64,000 nucleotides of DNA from positions 249,631 to 313,630 of the forward strand of contig NW_004624743.1 in assembly GCF_000247695.1 (NCBI RefSeq), read 5' to 3'. Positions 51,991 through 64,000 of this stretch are shown piece after piece. The translations under genes and the position numbers were made by a program. The stretch comes from Heterocephalus glaber. Lineage: Eukaryota; Chordata; Mammalia; Rodentia; Bathyergidae. The notes below the pieces were generated by a model, which worked only from the letters and a program-made list of their open reading frames with translations, did not search any database and was not told the DNA's origin. Each line of letters begins with the position of its first letter. The first letter of the stretch is position 1.

Positions 51991-54126
51991 CAGTTTTGTA
52001 AATTTGAGTTCTGGAAGGTCTAGGAAGCCCCTAATCCTGGTCCCTATAACCTAAGTTGGTCAGCTTTCTCATCTGTGCCAGCAAATATCTCCCCACAACT
52101 TAAAAGAGCAGAGGTTTAATTTTGCTCTTGGATTCAAAGAATTCAGTCCTTGGTCACCTGGCTGTAAGACAGGGAGATCATAGCAAAAAGGCATGGGAAA
52201 AAAAAACAGGAAACATCAAGAAAACAGCATGAGAAGAAGGGGTCACAGACTCAATATAGACCTTCAGGTCATATCTTCATGACCCTGAAACACCCAGAAA
52301 TGTACTTTACTAACCCTCTAGGTGGCTCCTGACACAGTATAACATATCAAAAACTGGCAGAATCCTTGAGCATGGATGCCACTATTTGATACCATGATAA
52401 TTTATGTATTTGTTCCAAGAATGGAAGTTACAATTGATAACATCCAGTTAGTTGGGTGATTCTTTACATTCTTATTTTGCTCACTATTCTAACCTTGGTG
52501 AGAAAATCTGACATATGCCAGATATATGAGCATGCAACACCTAGAGAAACAGAGCACAACAGGAGACAATTGGAACTTCTGAGGGGAGGTAATAACTATG
52601 TGACTGAGCATACTCAGCAAGAGCATTCATGAATCCATGAAGCAAATGGAAATATACCCTAAATGAGCCATAAGGGCTTGCATTGTTGACATAAGTATCT
52701 GGGGTTTTGGGTTCTTCCGGCAGAGATTCTACCACACCAGATGCACTTATCCAGCTACGGCAGGAGGTGTTGGCTGCCACCTCATTCTACCCTGTTCACT
52801 AATGGAATTGTACAAAAAAGTCACATTAACTAAATCAAATTTAGCAAGAGAATTGGAGTTTTCTGGGCAACTGTGGTCTTTGCAATAGATTTAGTGATAG
52901 TATCCAATGTTTGAGATAGATATCTTATTGTAATTTTATTTACATTTACTCAAAACCAGTGCAGGAATATTTTCAAAAACGATGCCCACTTATATGGGCT
53001 AAATTATTCTTCATGGTTATTAAGAGTTATAGAAAAATAATCAATTTCAATTAGCCATGGAGTGAAAATGGTACTAATTAAGTCTCTTTCCAGTCATTGC
53101 CCCACTTGCCCACATGAACAGTGGGTAGTCACATCCCTCACAGAAAAAATGCATCCTGGGGAAGCACAGAAGGGAGGTCCCTGTTGGATGCCTTGGGCCT
53201 TCATTTCCACCTTTAGGGAAGCACTAGTAATGTGCATTTCTGAGGCTCCATTATCAGATTCTAAGATACACTTGAATGCTACTGAAGATTAAGAGGTAAG
53301 TGATGTGAATCTTTCTCTAAACTACTGCATTATCATTCATTTGGTTTTCTTATTCAATTTCTGGTGTAATTTAATCATAAAGCCATCAGTGTAGTATCTG
53401 CTTGGTGCTGAACTAAAGTTAACAATCTGAGTGTGTGAACATAAAACCCTAACACTAAAGTATAAAACATTGCATTTTCTACATCAATGAAACTCATTAG
53501 AAGTAAACCAGAGAAACTTTAAAATCAGGAAAATGCTTCTGTCTAACCTGATCCTGGGGATTGTATGCAGTCTGTGTTCCAAAATTTGTATGCCTGCTCC
53601 CCAGTGTAAGGGTAACAGGAGATTACAAAACCTATGGATGTGGGCCCTAGTGACAGTTAAATAATTTATTGGTAAAATCCTCAGAAAAGAGTAACAAAGT
53701 ATCAATTGTTTATCAAAATAATAGGTTGTTTAAATAGACCAAGCTGAGGTCTTTTCCAGTCCTCTTCTCTTTTCTCCTTTCCTTTTCACTCCCCTTCCCT
53801 CACCTTCCCTTCTCTCCTCTCCTCTCTTCTACTCTCCTCTTCCCCTTGGTCTCTCTCCCATCAGCCACTCACCAGCACCAATGCCCCTGCCATGCTCTCT
53901 GACCTCCAGAACTGTTTGCTAAAGTGCATTTGAAAAATGAAGTACTCTCCACAGGTACTGTGCTGTGCTGAGCACAAAGGGACCAAGACACAGGAGAGCT
54001 AAGCTTCCTCAAGAATCTATGGATTAAAAATTCCTACTGAACCTTATCTTTCCCTGTATAAAGAAAGGACAAGGTGACTTTCATGGTTCCAGAATACATG
54101 ATTCTACATCTCTGAGCTTTGGAAAG
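51991..54126. other. Intergenic, polypyrimidine tract near the end; no gene seen
   Basis: No recognisable coding sequence. 53750-53862 is an almost pure C/T tract (tcctcttctcttttctcctttcc...) directly upstream of the OR14 pseudogene; such tracts are often length-variable and can adopt non-B DNA. Confidence 0.4.
53750..53862 (+). repeat. Polypyrimidine (CT-rich) simple repeat
   Basis: About 110 bases dominated by cttcccttctcctctcct units. Ends about 265 bases before the start of OR14 pseudogene homology. Confidence 0.8.
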
Positions 54127-55010
54127 CTGTTCTTAGTGATTTGTTTGGGAGCACTAACAGGGAATCTTATAACTGTCACTGTCATCATGACAGACACACG
54201 TCTGCACTCTCTATGTACTATTTTATAAGAAATGTGGCCATCCCAGACATTGGCAGCATCTCAGTTCTTGTTCCCAAAGCTGTAAGGAATTCTACGATTG
54301 GCAGTAAGATGATCTCCCTGACAGAGTGTACTGCACAGATTTTCCTCTTCACACTGTGTGTGGCAGTGGAATTTGCCTTCCTGGTGGTCATGTCCTATGA
54401 CTGCTACATGGCCATTTCCCACCCTCTGCACTATGGGCTCATCATCAGACTGAGTCTGTGGTCCCAGGCTGCAGCTGACTCCTGGTGCTCTGGTCTGGTC
54501 CACTCTGCTATCCACATGGGCTCTCTCTTCAGGTTTCCCTTCAGGAAGACCAATGTGATCCCTCAATATTTCTGTGATGTTCCTCAAATTCTGAGGATAT
54601 CATCACCAGATGTCCAGTATTCTGCATTTGTAATTATTGCAGTGTTTGCTTTGTCTTAGTGTGTTTTGCGTTTATTTTTATGTCATATGTTAATATATTT
54701 TCAACAGTTTTTAAGACCCATTCAGTGAAATCCCCTAACAAATCCAAGTCCACCTGTACCCCACAGCTCGGGGTACAGGTGTCATTTTTGTTTGTCATTT
54801 TTGTTTTTCATTTTGGGAGCAATAGCTGTCTTAGGTCCCATTGCAAAGAAACCATATTTTAAGAATTTTCTGACTGCCATAATCTATACCATGGTGCCCC
54901 CATTTATGAACCCCATCATCTATGGTCTATGCAACAGGAAGATCAATACTGCTCAGAGAAGAATGTTCAACAGATATTCTCTGATCACAGTAGAGAATTA
55001 TCTTGACTAA
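54127..55010 (+). pseudogene. OR14-family olfactory receptor pseudogene
   Basis: Paralogue of the gene at 39095, with homology starting at its codon 28 or so (ctgttcttagtgattt); the N-terminus and start codon are missing. Damage in order: one base lost near 54211 (the LHSPMYF motif); the DRY motif changed to DCY (54399-54407) and the following CHP to SHP; a short deletion near 54640 giving a stop at 54657-54659; a length-changing tract at about 54768-54815 (gtcatttttgttt repeated); then the frame resumes through ALGPIAKKP-like and NPIIY regions to 55010. It shares with the intact gene the loss of the two extra loop cysteines, so that loss predates the duplication. Confidence 0.92.
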
Positions 55011-57410
55011 AACAAAAATATTAACTATCATTTACAGTATTTTATTATATGTATGCTATATGTTCTTAAATTGGGATCTATACCTTTGAGTTATCTAATT
55101 TTGTTTGCCTGTGTACATTTTGTTTTCTGCATGAATTATAAATCTATGTCTCAGTTTTCTTGTTCAGTACTAGTATGTCTTACACGTTTTCCAAAATAGT
55201 AGAAGTCTGGTAAACATTGGCAAATTGTCTCAAAAATGTTTGGGATGATTTTGAGGTAAAAACAAAGACAGGTACCATAAAAAGCAGTGTGTGAGTTATG
55301 TGTTCCACTTTAATAGATGCCTGTGCTGTTGAGAGAACCTCAGATGCTAGATCTGACCCACCTGGAGAAGCACACTAGTGGTCCTGTGAGAAGACCCTGC
55401 TGTCTGCACTGTGCTCTTTGCACTCGCTCTTCCACTCAGGCTACAGTAAGTGACAAGGACATTAGACAGGGGGACAACTCAGGCCTGAGAACAAGATGGG
55501 GTGATCAACACTGAGAAACCTCACAGGCCCCTTTTTTCCATATGCTAAAACCCGTTTGATTCACTCTGAAAATTAGGACATGAAACAACTGGAAACAATT
55601 TTTTGTCAATAGAGAGTGGTGAACTTCTCAAACTTTTTATTTTGGAAAGTTTGCTTTTTCCTTGTTCTCTGAATGAATAGATGAAACTCATTCTTTATTT
55701 ACTAAAATTCGTGCATAAATAAAATTAGTTATCACATTGTAGCATGGAGACAGATGAAAATATAACTGCTCCTGGGACTTACCTAGGGAGTGACAGGTAA
55801 TGCTTGAATGTGTGGTACATTTGTCTCATCAAATAGTGCATACAAGTGCATTGATTGAAAATGGAAACAGTTTTATTTTTCTGACACCCAAGAGCTTATC
55901 CTGGAACCTAGAGGTTAAAATAAGTACAGTATTGGAAATTTGGTGTCTCATAACTGAATGCAAAATTTATCTAGATTTTTGTCCAGAGGCCCTGTCTAGG
56001 AAAACCTCAGCATCAAGACTCTGGTGCCCATTTAGCCATAGTCCAGCACTGGAACAACAGGTGTATCAGGCTCCCTCTGTCTCTGTACTTATTGTTCCTG
56101 GCAGAAGCAAATGGTATTTTGACCTATGGACCTCCTGTCATCCAGATCTCATGTCCTAGTGAAGGTCTGGATGTGACTCACCCTCCTCTGATGCCTGAGA
56201 TGGAACTTTCAATGTTTCATCACTGAGGAGACTACATCTGTTCTCCAGCTTCATCTAGGTATGGGTGATAATTATGTATTTATATACAGTGCACATCTGA
56301 TTTTCTTTCTGTATTTGTCATCAAATATTTCCTCCAACCAAGCTTACTAACATATCCACATTTCTTTTTAAAATATAATAGTATCTGGGTCATCTGCATA
56401 GGTGCTTTCAAGGAAAAAAATCCCTTTTAAATTTGTATTTAAATGACTCTGTTGCAAATGTAGGATGACAACAATTCTGAGTGTTTGAATATAAATTTAT
56501 TTTGCCCTATTTTTGTCTTTATTTAGATTTATGTAGATTTTTCTGTCCAGATTTATTTTCCTCCAGATATTTGAATGAATAAGAAAATTGATTTGTAATT
56601 TCCATACTCAATTTATAAGTTACTCCAGTTCTTCTTTGTTTTGACACTCTACCTAGAACATATGATATTTATTAATGGATTTATAAGATTCCACATCAGT
56701 ATTTTTTAGCATTTTCAATGAATATATTATTATGAGTTAGACTTTTTCAAATATAATACCCAAGTCCTTTACACTAAGAAACTTTTGTTTCTAGTTTTTG
56801 TTTTGAATAATTTTATAAATTTATTTATTTACAGATGATAACCACACATATATAAAAGATGCATTGCCATTTCTCAAGGTTTTCAAAGTGGAATGTTGAA
56901 ATGAGAGCAATTATCAAATCCATCATCCATTCTGCTTAACATTTTTAAGTGTGAACATTCAAAGTCTACTTTGTTCAGCTATTGAAAATATATCATATGA
57001 CTGCATGTTCACCATTTTGGGCAATAGATCACTAAAGGCTAATCTTTCTGTGTAGTTGAAATTTTGTACACTTTGATCAATATTTCCCTGTTGCCCACTG
57101 AACCTCCTCTGCCAGGATCTGGTAACAATCATGTTACTTTCTAGATGTATGAATTCAACTTTGTGAGATTCCACATAGAAATGATTATGCCTGGTGTGTT
57201 TCACATAGCATAAAGCCCTCAGGGTTCAGCCATGTTCGTGCAAATGCCAGGACTTCACAATTTTTCAGCCTGTATAGTTTCCATTCCATTAGAGTATGTG
57301 CTGGCTTTTCCCCACTTATCAAATAAGGGACACCAAGGTTGCTTCCATGTCAACACAGCTGCAGATAATAAGAGATGAGGATATTTCTCCAGTAGAATGA
57401 TTTCAGAGCA
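55011..57410. repeat. 3' flank of OR14 pseudogene, duplicate of 40013-42480
   Basis: Collinear with the flank of the intact gene (see 40013-42560), ending in about 350 bases of antisense L1 3' sequence (57060-57410). It is cut at 57410 by the TTC19 retrocopy. No gene is seen; the frame at 55800-56159 has no recognisable domain. Confidence 0.75.
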
Positions 57411-58042
57411 TATGAAGCAGGAAGACAATGCAATAATTGAAACCTTCTTGAAGCTAGCCAGTATTTATGCTGCTCAGAATAGACAAGAATTCACTCTTGC
57501 TGGCTAAGAATTCTGCATTTCAACTCTCGAGGAAAAAGTTTAAAGAGAAAAGGAGTTAGCAGAAGATGTTATGTCAGTGGAAGAAAAAACTAATACCCAC
57601 CTCCTCCTGGGCATGTGCCTAGATTCCTGTGCATGATGCCTTCTGTTTTCCAAAAAGCAATCACAGCAACAAGGGATGTCTGAAAAATCTCTGCAGATTT
57701 CTGAGGAAATACAAGGGGAAAGACCCCACAAACCACTGGGCTGATGAGTGACCTGGCTACTACCTTGGATGCACAGGACCACTTTGATGAGGCCTATGTT
57801 TATAGGCAAAGAGCATCAGATCTGACAAGACAGATAAATCATCCTGAGCTGCACATTACTGTACTCAGTAATCTAGCTGCAATTTTGGTTCACAGAGAAT
57901 GATACACACAACAAAAGAGATGTACCAGGAAGCATTGAAGCAAGCAGAGCTAAAAAGAGATGAGGATTCTACACAGCTCATCAGAGAACAATTGGCTGCG
58001 CTGTTAAGAAAAAGATCTTTGACTTTACTTTACAGGCTCTAA
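57411..58042 (+). pseudogene. TTC19P: TTC19 processed pseudogene, 5'-truncated
   Basis: Intronless sequence encoding the C-terminal half of TTC19 (tetratricopeptide repeat protein 19, a mitochondrial inner-membrane factor for respiratory complex III). It can be followed from EDNAIIETFLKLASIYAAQNR (57421 on) through ELAEDVMSVEEK, then SLQISEEIQGER, DLATTLDAQDHFDEAY (57750 on), INHPELH, to the ancestral stop TAA at 58040-58042. In-frame stops at 57505-57507, 57541-57543 and 57634-57636 (the last a CGA to TGA change), plus several frameshifts, make it non-functional. The 5' end abuts antisense L1 sequence. The 3' UTR may continue to about 58630 (AATAAA at 58606-58611), but no clear poly(A) tail or target duplication was found. 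Confidence 0.85.
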
Positions 58043-59810
58043 ATCTATTTTTGTTGTAGAGAGAATAATTTCTGGTAACCAACAGAGATAGTTATTTCAA
58101 TGTCTGTGGAACCCAAATCAATCATATACATCTTTTGTTCTTGATATTCAGGTTTCCTCCACATAACCTTGGTGAAGGACAAATTGTATACACTGCCACT
58201 TTTGTTTTTAAAGGAAAAATAACTTTGACCCAAGTATTTGTGACTTCTAAGGCCTGATGTTAAGTGATGGTTTCTGTTGTACTGTGATTAGGTGGTGTTC
58301 ATGCTAGTCTAATTACAGATTGAGATGGGCCAGTTTTCCTTTGGGTATGGTAATTATACCTGGTTGTCTCTACCATAAGGTTTTGGTTCACTGATTTACT
58401 GCTCTTTCTTCTCTTTATCAATATCTGGCAGACCAAGCTACTTATCTCACAGCAGGGGGGATTATTGTGAGTTATTTCTATTACAAACTATTTCACAAAG
58501 CACAGTGTGGGATTTAGTGTCTAAAGGAACATTGCCACCAGCATTCCTCATGAAGTTTTAAAGTGAACATTGGGCACTTGTGAGTATAGCACCCACTTGA
58601 TTATTAATAAAAGTGAACTATGTTATAGGGAGTGGGAAAGGGACATTATCATCACCTCTGTGTTGGGTCCTGGCCTGTGAGCCACCACAGCACAAGGAGA
58701 ATTCAAGAAAAGACAGAAACAAGACTTAGAGTGAAGAGGCTGAATCTTGGGTCCTAGTCAGTGCTGCTGATGGCCTCAAAGACAAAATCCCCCAAGCATA
58801 CCCAGTATTTATTGAATACAATTGTGAGAAGGAATAGGGAGTTAGGAAGCTTTGAAGGCATCTAGCAAATTATTGCCAAACACCTGGCACAATGGCACCA
58901 GACAGGGCCATCAGGGAGTCAGTACTGCTTATCTTTCTAGGATAGAAGAAATAAATAATGGCACCAGGATCAATTAGCCAGTAACCCAGAGGTTTAGTGA
59001 GAAGTGAAAATTCAGGGGAAAGGATTTTAACTGGGGTCATGCTGCCCTCGGCTTCATGTAACTCAGCAGAATTCTGCCACTTCACAGACCAGGATTTAGG
59101 CCTTGGTGACAGCCATTAGCAAAGGAGCAATGCTAGACCAACTCTTCTAGCTGACATGCCAATCTGAGTCACTCAGACCTTCAGCCTGACTTCTAATATA
59201 AAACAGTATAGCTGAATTGTTGAAGGCAAGAAGCAGGTGCCACTATTGCCCACTAGTACTGGGCAGGGATGTCTCCTACACCATGTGCCTGGTTTTATGT
59301 GGCTATTAAAATTGGTGGTGGGGGGGAGGAATTATTTAACCCCTTGCTTGTCAGTACTGAGCATTCAATATTCTTTCCAGCTGGGTAACAACCAGTCCTC
59401 TTTAAAGATACACCTGGTCTATACTTAGACCTTCTCACCCAAATTAGGGTTTTGCAAGTGTGGATTTAAAACCAATAATTCTGATGTGTGTTGCTGGTAT
59501 AGTAGAACCACTAACGTGGATTGTAATTAGTCCTGGCTTTCTGATTTTGGAATCTCAGTATCCTCACCTACAAGTGAGGAATAAACAAGATTCTTTCTTA
59601 CCCATGGGGGAAGGAATCTGGTCAGATAACTTTTAAATGAACAGACTACTATGTTGAAAGAGATTTATCACACTGTCTCAAAATATGTAAATATAAGATA
59701 CATAGACTGATGCTCTTACTTCAGCAGTCTTGCAGCTAGCCAGTTTTCTGGGGATGGGGGAAGACAGTTTTTCTAGGAACTGCAAAGAAACAGTGATATT
59801 GTTGATATGC

Positions 59811-59858
<48 letters not shown>

Positions 59859-60329
59859 GGGGGAGGGAGAGAGAGAGTGTTGGGAAAGTGGAATTGGTAA
59901 ACTGATATTTTGGGTTCTTATGTATATACTGAAGAATCTTTTCATAATAAACTAGGCACTGTATAACAATCAAAAGTCACAGAACAAGCACGTCAGTGTC
60001 TCTGGTTCACCCTATGCAGACCAAGGATGTGGAAGGAGATGCTCACAAGACCTGGTTGGGTAAGCTTGGTATTCACAGACTGCCCGAGAAGCTCAGGATG
60101 CAGAGACCTCAGGATGTGCAGAATTCAGTGGTGGCAGCAGCAGCACCTTCTGTAGGGAGGACCCAGGCCTGTTACACAAGGTTCTCTGAGGGTTCTGGGT
60201 CATGGTGCTGGGCTGATGTTCTCACTCACATAAAACTCTGTACCAGCAGGGCTGTCTTCCCTCCCTGGATGCCACCTTCCAGAACTGAACCCAGTGATCT
60301 GTTGACCAGTTGGACTGAGGTTTTTCCTC
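58043..60329. other. Unassigned; possible TTC19 3' UTR then possible LTR-like sequence
   Basis: 58043-58630 may be 3' UTR of the TTC19 retrocopy. 58664 onwards starts tgttgggtcc, and an inverted poly(A) signal (tttatt, 58807-58812) could belong to an antisense LTR; the far end is not defined, so I hold this loosely. A G-rich run (ggtggtgggggggagg) is at 59312-59327. No gene recognised. Confidence 0.3.
59813..59856 (+). repeat. (GT)n microsatellite
   Basis: About 22 uninterrupted GT units, followed by a purine-rich ggggagggagagagagag stretch. Likely polymorphic, and a potential Z-DNA former. Confidence 0.95.
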
Positions 60330-60830
60330 TTTGGTTATGAGAAATTATATCAAATTACTCACTTGAGAAAATTTTGGGATTTGTATCAAAGACATGCTTA
60401 CATTCCCTTCATTCCTAAACATTCTCGTTTCAACTGAACCTTTTCTATTCAGTGAAAACTAACTTCCCATTCCCCTCTCCCTTATTAGAGAAACTCATTG
60501 ACATGAAAATTACTTACATAAAACACTTCTGTTTAATAACTGATCACATAGTTTATATAAATAAGAATATTTTAATCAAATTATCTCCTAGTGGATTGTG
60601 AACCATAAGGAGAACTCCCTAAGCAAAACATCAGGACATAATTTACTGCTTAGAAAAAAAAAGGAATTCAGTGAAATACATGCAATGGTTTTGGGAGTGC
60701 TGAAATTTGTATGTTTTGGGTAAAATCAGGAGTACTTTTCTGTGCTACCGTTTCTCTCTATCTTATAAATAGTAATGCTCATTCATTACAGGATTGATTT
60801 TTTAAAATATTTTACAAACATTTTCTCAAA
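60330..60830. repeat. Block duplicated at 51490-51990
   Basis: Counterpart of 51490-51990. Here it follows about 2.9 kb after the OR14 duplicate flank, with no provirus. Confidence 0.7.
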
Positions 60831-63800
60831 GATCTTTCAAATTTTGAAAAATATATTATTCTTATTTTAGATTTTAAATAACTGTGGTTAATGACAATGA
60901 AGGGTCTCCTTGGCAATTTTATTAGTGAAGTTCAGTGCCAACATGGAAATTCAAATTTTTATATACAATTCTTATTCTAGCTTGTTTGGCAAAAAAAAAA
61001 AAAAGTTGTCTCTGAAACTATTAAGACATTGTGGAATGATATGGTCAACAAATTTACACTACACACAGTACAGGAGCAGTTGTCACCAACCTCTGCATGG
61101 TTCACGAACTACAGCATTTGCTATAAATTAACAAAGTCAATGAGCTTGCAATATCTTATAACAAAGGGAAATTCTTTTACTGTATGGTCACTTTCCTTCA
61201 GGAAACCAAGCTCAACACTGTGTGTGTCCTGTGTCTTGGTCTGTTTTGTCATCAACACAACAAAATGCCTGTGGAGATGAATTAACTTTTTCAGCATATT
61301 TATTTATTTATCACACAGTCCTGGATTTCCAAGAGTGTGGCATGGGCACTGGGGCTGGTGAGCAGCCGAGGGCAGCTTGCACTACTGAAGCAAACTTTTG
61401 GTAATCAGGCCGCTTTTGGAGGCACTCTATGAATCTCTTCTGAGGATTCTAATCCAAAATTTACTTGCCTCTCTGTAGGGCACCTCTTAAAGCTTCCATC
61501 ACCTCTAGCTCCCCTCACATTGAGGAACCTGTTTTAGGGGACAGATGATAGAGAAGCCTTAGCATTGTATTAAACAGGAGTGTTTTTATTGCAATGTATG
61601 TAAATTATTTTTATAATAAGCTGTAAACTGGAAAATTCACTGAATCTCCAGTGACATACAAATCATCTGAATTCTTCCTCTTTATTAAGTGTTACACATG
61701 CAAACTACTTCTTGACAAACTCTCTTGGAAATTTAATTAGTCTCAGTGGTGTGGTCAAAGCATCCTGGCCAATTAGAGGCTGGAGGAAATGTGGGCTCCA
61801 TGGAGCTGGGATCCCCAGGCCCCCAGAGCTCATCAGAAGTGTGACCCCCACATATCCTTGGTGAACACTCACCAGGCTCACAGGTGTTTCAGAAGCAGGG
61901 CTGCATGCACTGCGCAAACTCACTGAGAAGTGAGTTTGAATTTAGTCACTAAAGAAAGAAGCAGGAGCAAGGATCTCATCAAGTCTCTTATTATTGAGCA
62001 AAAGCAACACTCATGTTAGTGAGGTTAGACTCACTGCTTCATTGCTCAGGTAACTTTGTACATGTTAATTTCTGCCTGTCTAGGAACATTCATAATGCAT
62101 AAGTCACATACATTTACCTGTGAAATTCAGAGTAGAAAATCATAAGATGAGGTAACTTTTTCAGCTTCATGTGCTATATGTGTACTTGCAGAATAGAGTG
62201 ACTATCAAATTCTGAAGTTTATGTTAGGTAATTACTTCTTCAAATGTTTTCTTAGGTGCTGTGTTTCATATGTGGCCCAGTCCAAAGCCAGAAATCATAG
62301 TAAGAGAACTTTACCCTGGAATAGAGCATCACCACATGCAAATTTAATATTTCCTTGAGCTGGATTTAAAAGTGTAATTGAGAAATATATAAGCTAATGA
62401 AATTGATGAGGTATTGCATGGGAATAAAACCATGTAAGCAAATATAGTCTTTACATTAACAAAAAATGTTGGGATGTTAGCCTAACCTTTATTATGGTCA
62501 ATTTTTATAATAACTGATTTCATATTGTATAAAAGTCATAATGCTGATTTTTAGATATATTATTATATTTCATGTGTTTCACTTGTACATGGAATTCGTG
62601 ATCACACTCATTCTGTTGTCCACACTTTAAAATTGTGGGCCAAATAATTCCAAGGTATCACTTAGAACAGGGATTAATCCTTGGATTTCCTCTTCTGCAC
62701 AGGATCAAGATGCGCTGCACAGAATGGAAATGCTTACATTTCCTTAGTGAATTCACCTTAGTGAATTCAGTTCAGGGAAACTTGAGAATTTGTTTGCACT
62801 GAGGAGGGGCCATGTAATAAGATGAGATGGAAAAGGGGAACCAGGTTTTGAATGATGTTATCTGTTATTTTGATGAAGGAAATTAAAAGTCACTGTAGTA
62901 TGATCTGCAGCAGTGATCTACACCATGTTAGCCCAATCTGGCAGCATTGGTTTTAAGACTGACATTCTGTGCTCAAAGGATTTTCCCTTCACCAGAAAAA
63001 GAAGGCTAAGAGAAAAAACACATGTAATTCAAAGAAATGTCAGACAAAAAATTCCTTCAGGAAAAAAATATAAAATATATTTGTAAAACATTGAAAAGCC
63101 ATATGAATGTACCACTGTAAGTAAATCATTTCTTATGCACATAAAAAGCAGAATTGTGAATATTGTTGTAACAGCAAAGGAATTACTTATAAAGTACTAA
63201 AGTGCAGATTATAATATTTTCAATATTATAATCCCTCAATTCTATTTTTTACCAATGAAAATAAAATAATAGTGAGATTAGACACCCCAGTATAATTAAT
63301 TTTAATACTGAAAAGGCAATTTGTAAACAAATCATTCATGATTTGAATGATTCAAAACAAGACAGGTAAATAAATTAAATTTAAAATAATGATTTAAAAA
63401 TAATGAGGTTTTAGGTAAGGTATGAAAGTAAGCAGAAAGGAAGACTGAGTAGAAAGTTGGCAACTAGTTAAATTGTGGAATGTATTCCTGGGAGAAGGTT
63501 GTATTTAGAAAGGCTAATTCAATAAGTTTTTTCTTCCTTTCTTTTCCTTTCTTTCTTTCTTTTGGTCTTCTTTTTATAAAATACACAGACGAGGCAGTAC
63601 AACATGGGAACATCTTATATACTCCCAATAGGAAAACAGAATTTTTATTTCCTACGTGAAGTATTGTCTTGCATAGATGATGGTGCAAAGAGAGAAAGAA
63701 AGGGCTCACACTCAGGTCTGGAAGAGCAACTGAAGTGAGAGAAAGGTGTGGGATGACTGGCCTGGTATCTTTTAGGGCAAAGTCATTGTCAAAGGAAGCT

Positions 63801-64000
63801 CAGGTTCATGCATTAGATCTGTTAGGGAAAGCAGAAAAGACCATCAGCCACAGAAGGACCACATCATAGTCATTCTCCAGCCCAGGACCCAGAGAATGAG
63901 GAGCAGATGAGGGATTTCAAACACCTGGGGTTGTTACAGAAGCTCCCATAGAGTAGGTCTGGGATTGCTGTGCAAAACTAAAGCAAATGGGAAAAACACT
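60831..64000. other. Intergenic, no gene seen
   Basis: AT-rich sequence with only short frames (up to 83 codons) lacking recognisable domains. Small features: an A13 run at 60991-61003; a 15-bp tandem duplication of ccttagtgaattcac at about 62741-62772; a (TTTC)n-type tract at 63530-63560. No SINE, OR or RNA gene recognised. Confidence 0.4.

Noticed and set aside
58664..59240. A second LTR (starting tgttggg)
   Set aside because: Only one terminus and an inverted poly(A) signal were seen; no matching partner LTR or target repeat, so it is noted only as a possibility.
59736..59973. Histidine/threonine-repeat frames
   Set aside because: Produced by the (GT)n microsatellite read on the minus strand.

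Overview
This is mammalian nuclear DNA, almost certainly from a rodent. It is AT-rich and packed with LINE-1, contains B1-type SINEs with an internal duplication of about 29 bp, ID (tRNA-like) SINEs and a B1-ID dimer, and holds single-exon olfactory receptor (OR) genes. The B1-ID dimer favours a non-murid rodent such as the squirrel or beaver groups; that is inference. Nothing prokaryotic is present.

Layout: (1) 0.6-12.5 kb and 18.5-25.9 kb are two diverged copies of one tandem duplication. Each carries an intact OR2L-family gene (10233-11171 and 22889-23827). Copy A alone contains a full-length processed pseudogene of NAA40 (1035-4353) with clear target-site duplications. (2) 12.5-18.5 kb between the copies is LINE-1 debris, including a head-to-head L1 that looks twin-primed, with a B1-ID SINE and an ID SINE. 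(3) About 26.5-28.1 kb holds an antisense class I retrovirus-like integrase remnant, cut off by a long decayed sense L1 (about 28.1-34.9 kb) that itself carries nested insertions. (4) 34.9-39.0 kb is mostly unassigned, ending in an antisense L1 just upstream of the third OR. (5) 39.1-42.5 kb and 54.1-57.4 kb form a second duplication: an intact OR14-family gene (39095-40012) and its broken paralogue (54127-55010), with matching 3' flanks. The first copy is followed by an antisense L1 and by a 5.2-kb class II (betaretrovirus-like) provirus with both LTRs and a perfect 6-bp target duplication (46066-51318). The second copy is interrupted by a 5'-truncated TTC19 processed pseudogene (57411-58042). 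(6) 58.0-64.0 kb is unassigned, apart from a block (60330-60830) that repeats 51490-51990 and some simple repeats.

Functionally the window is part of an olfactory receptor cluster. OR2L and OR14 families sit together in human 1q44, so this is probably the orthologous rodent cluster. The three intact ORs are the only credible protein-coding genes I can support. I found no new multi-gene system. The points most worth checking are the uneven (mosaic) divergence of the two OR2L genes, the paired loss of two extracellular-loop cysteines in the OR14 lineage, and insertions that are present in only one copy of each duplication and so order the events in time.
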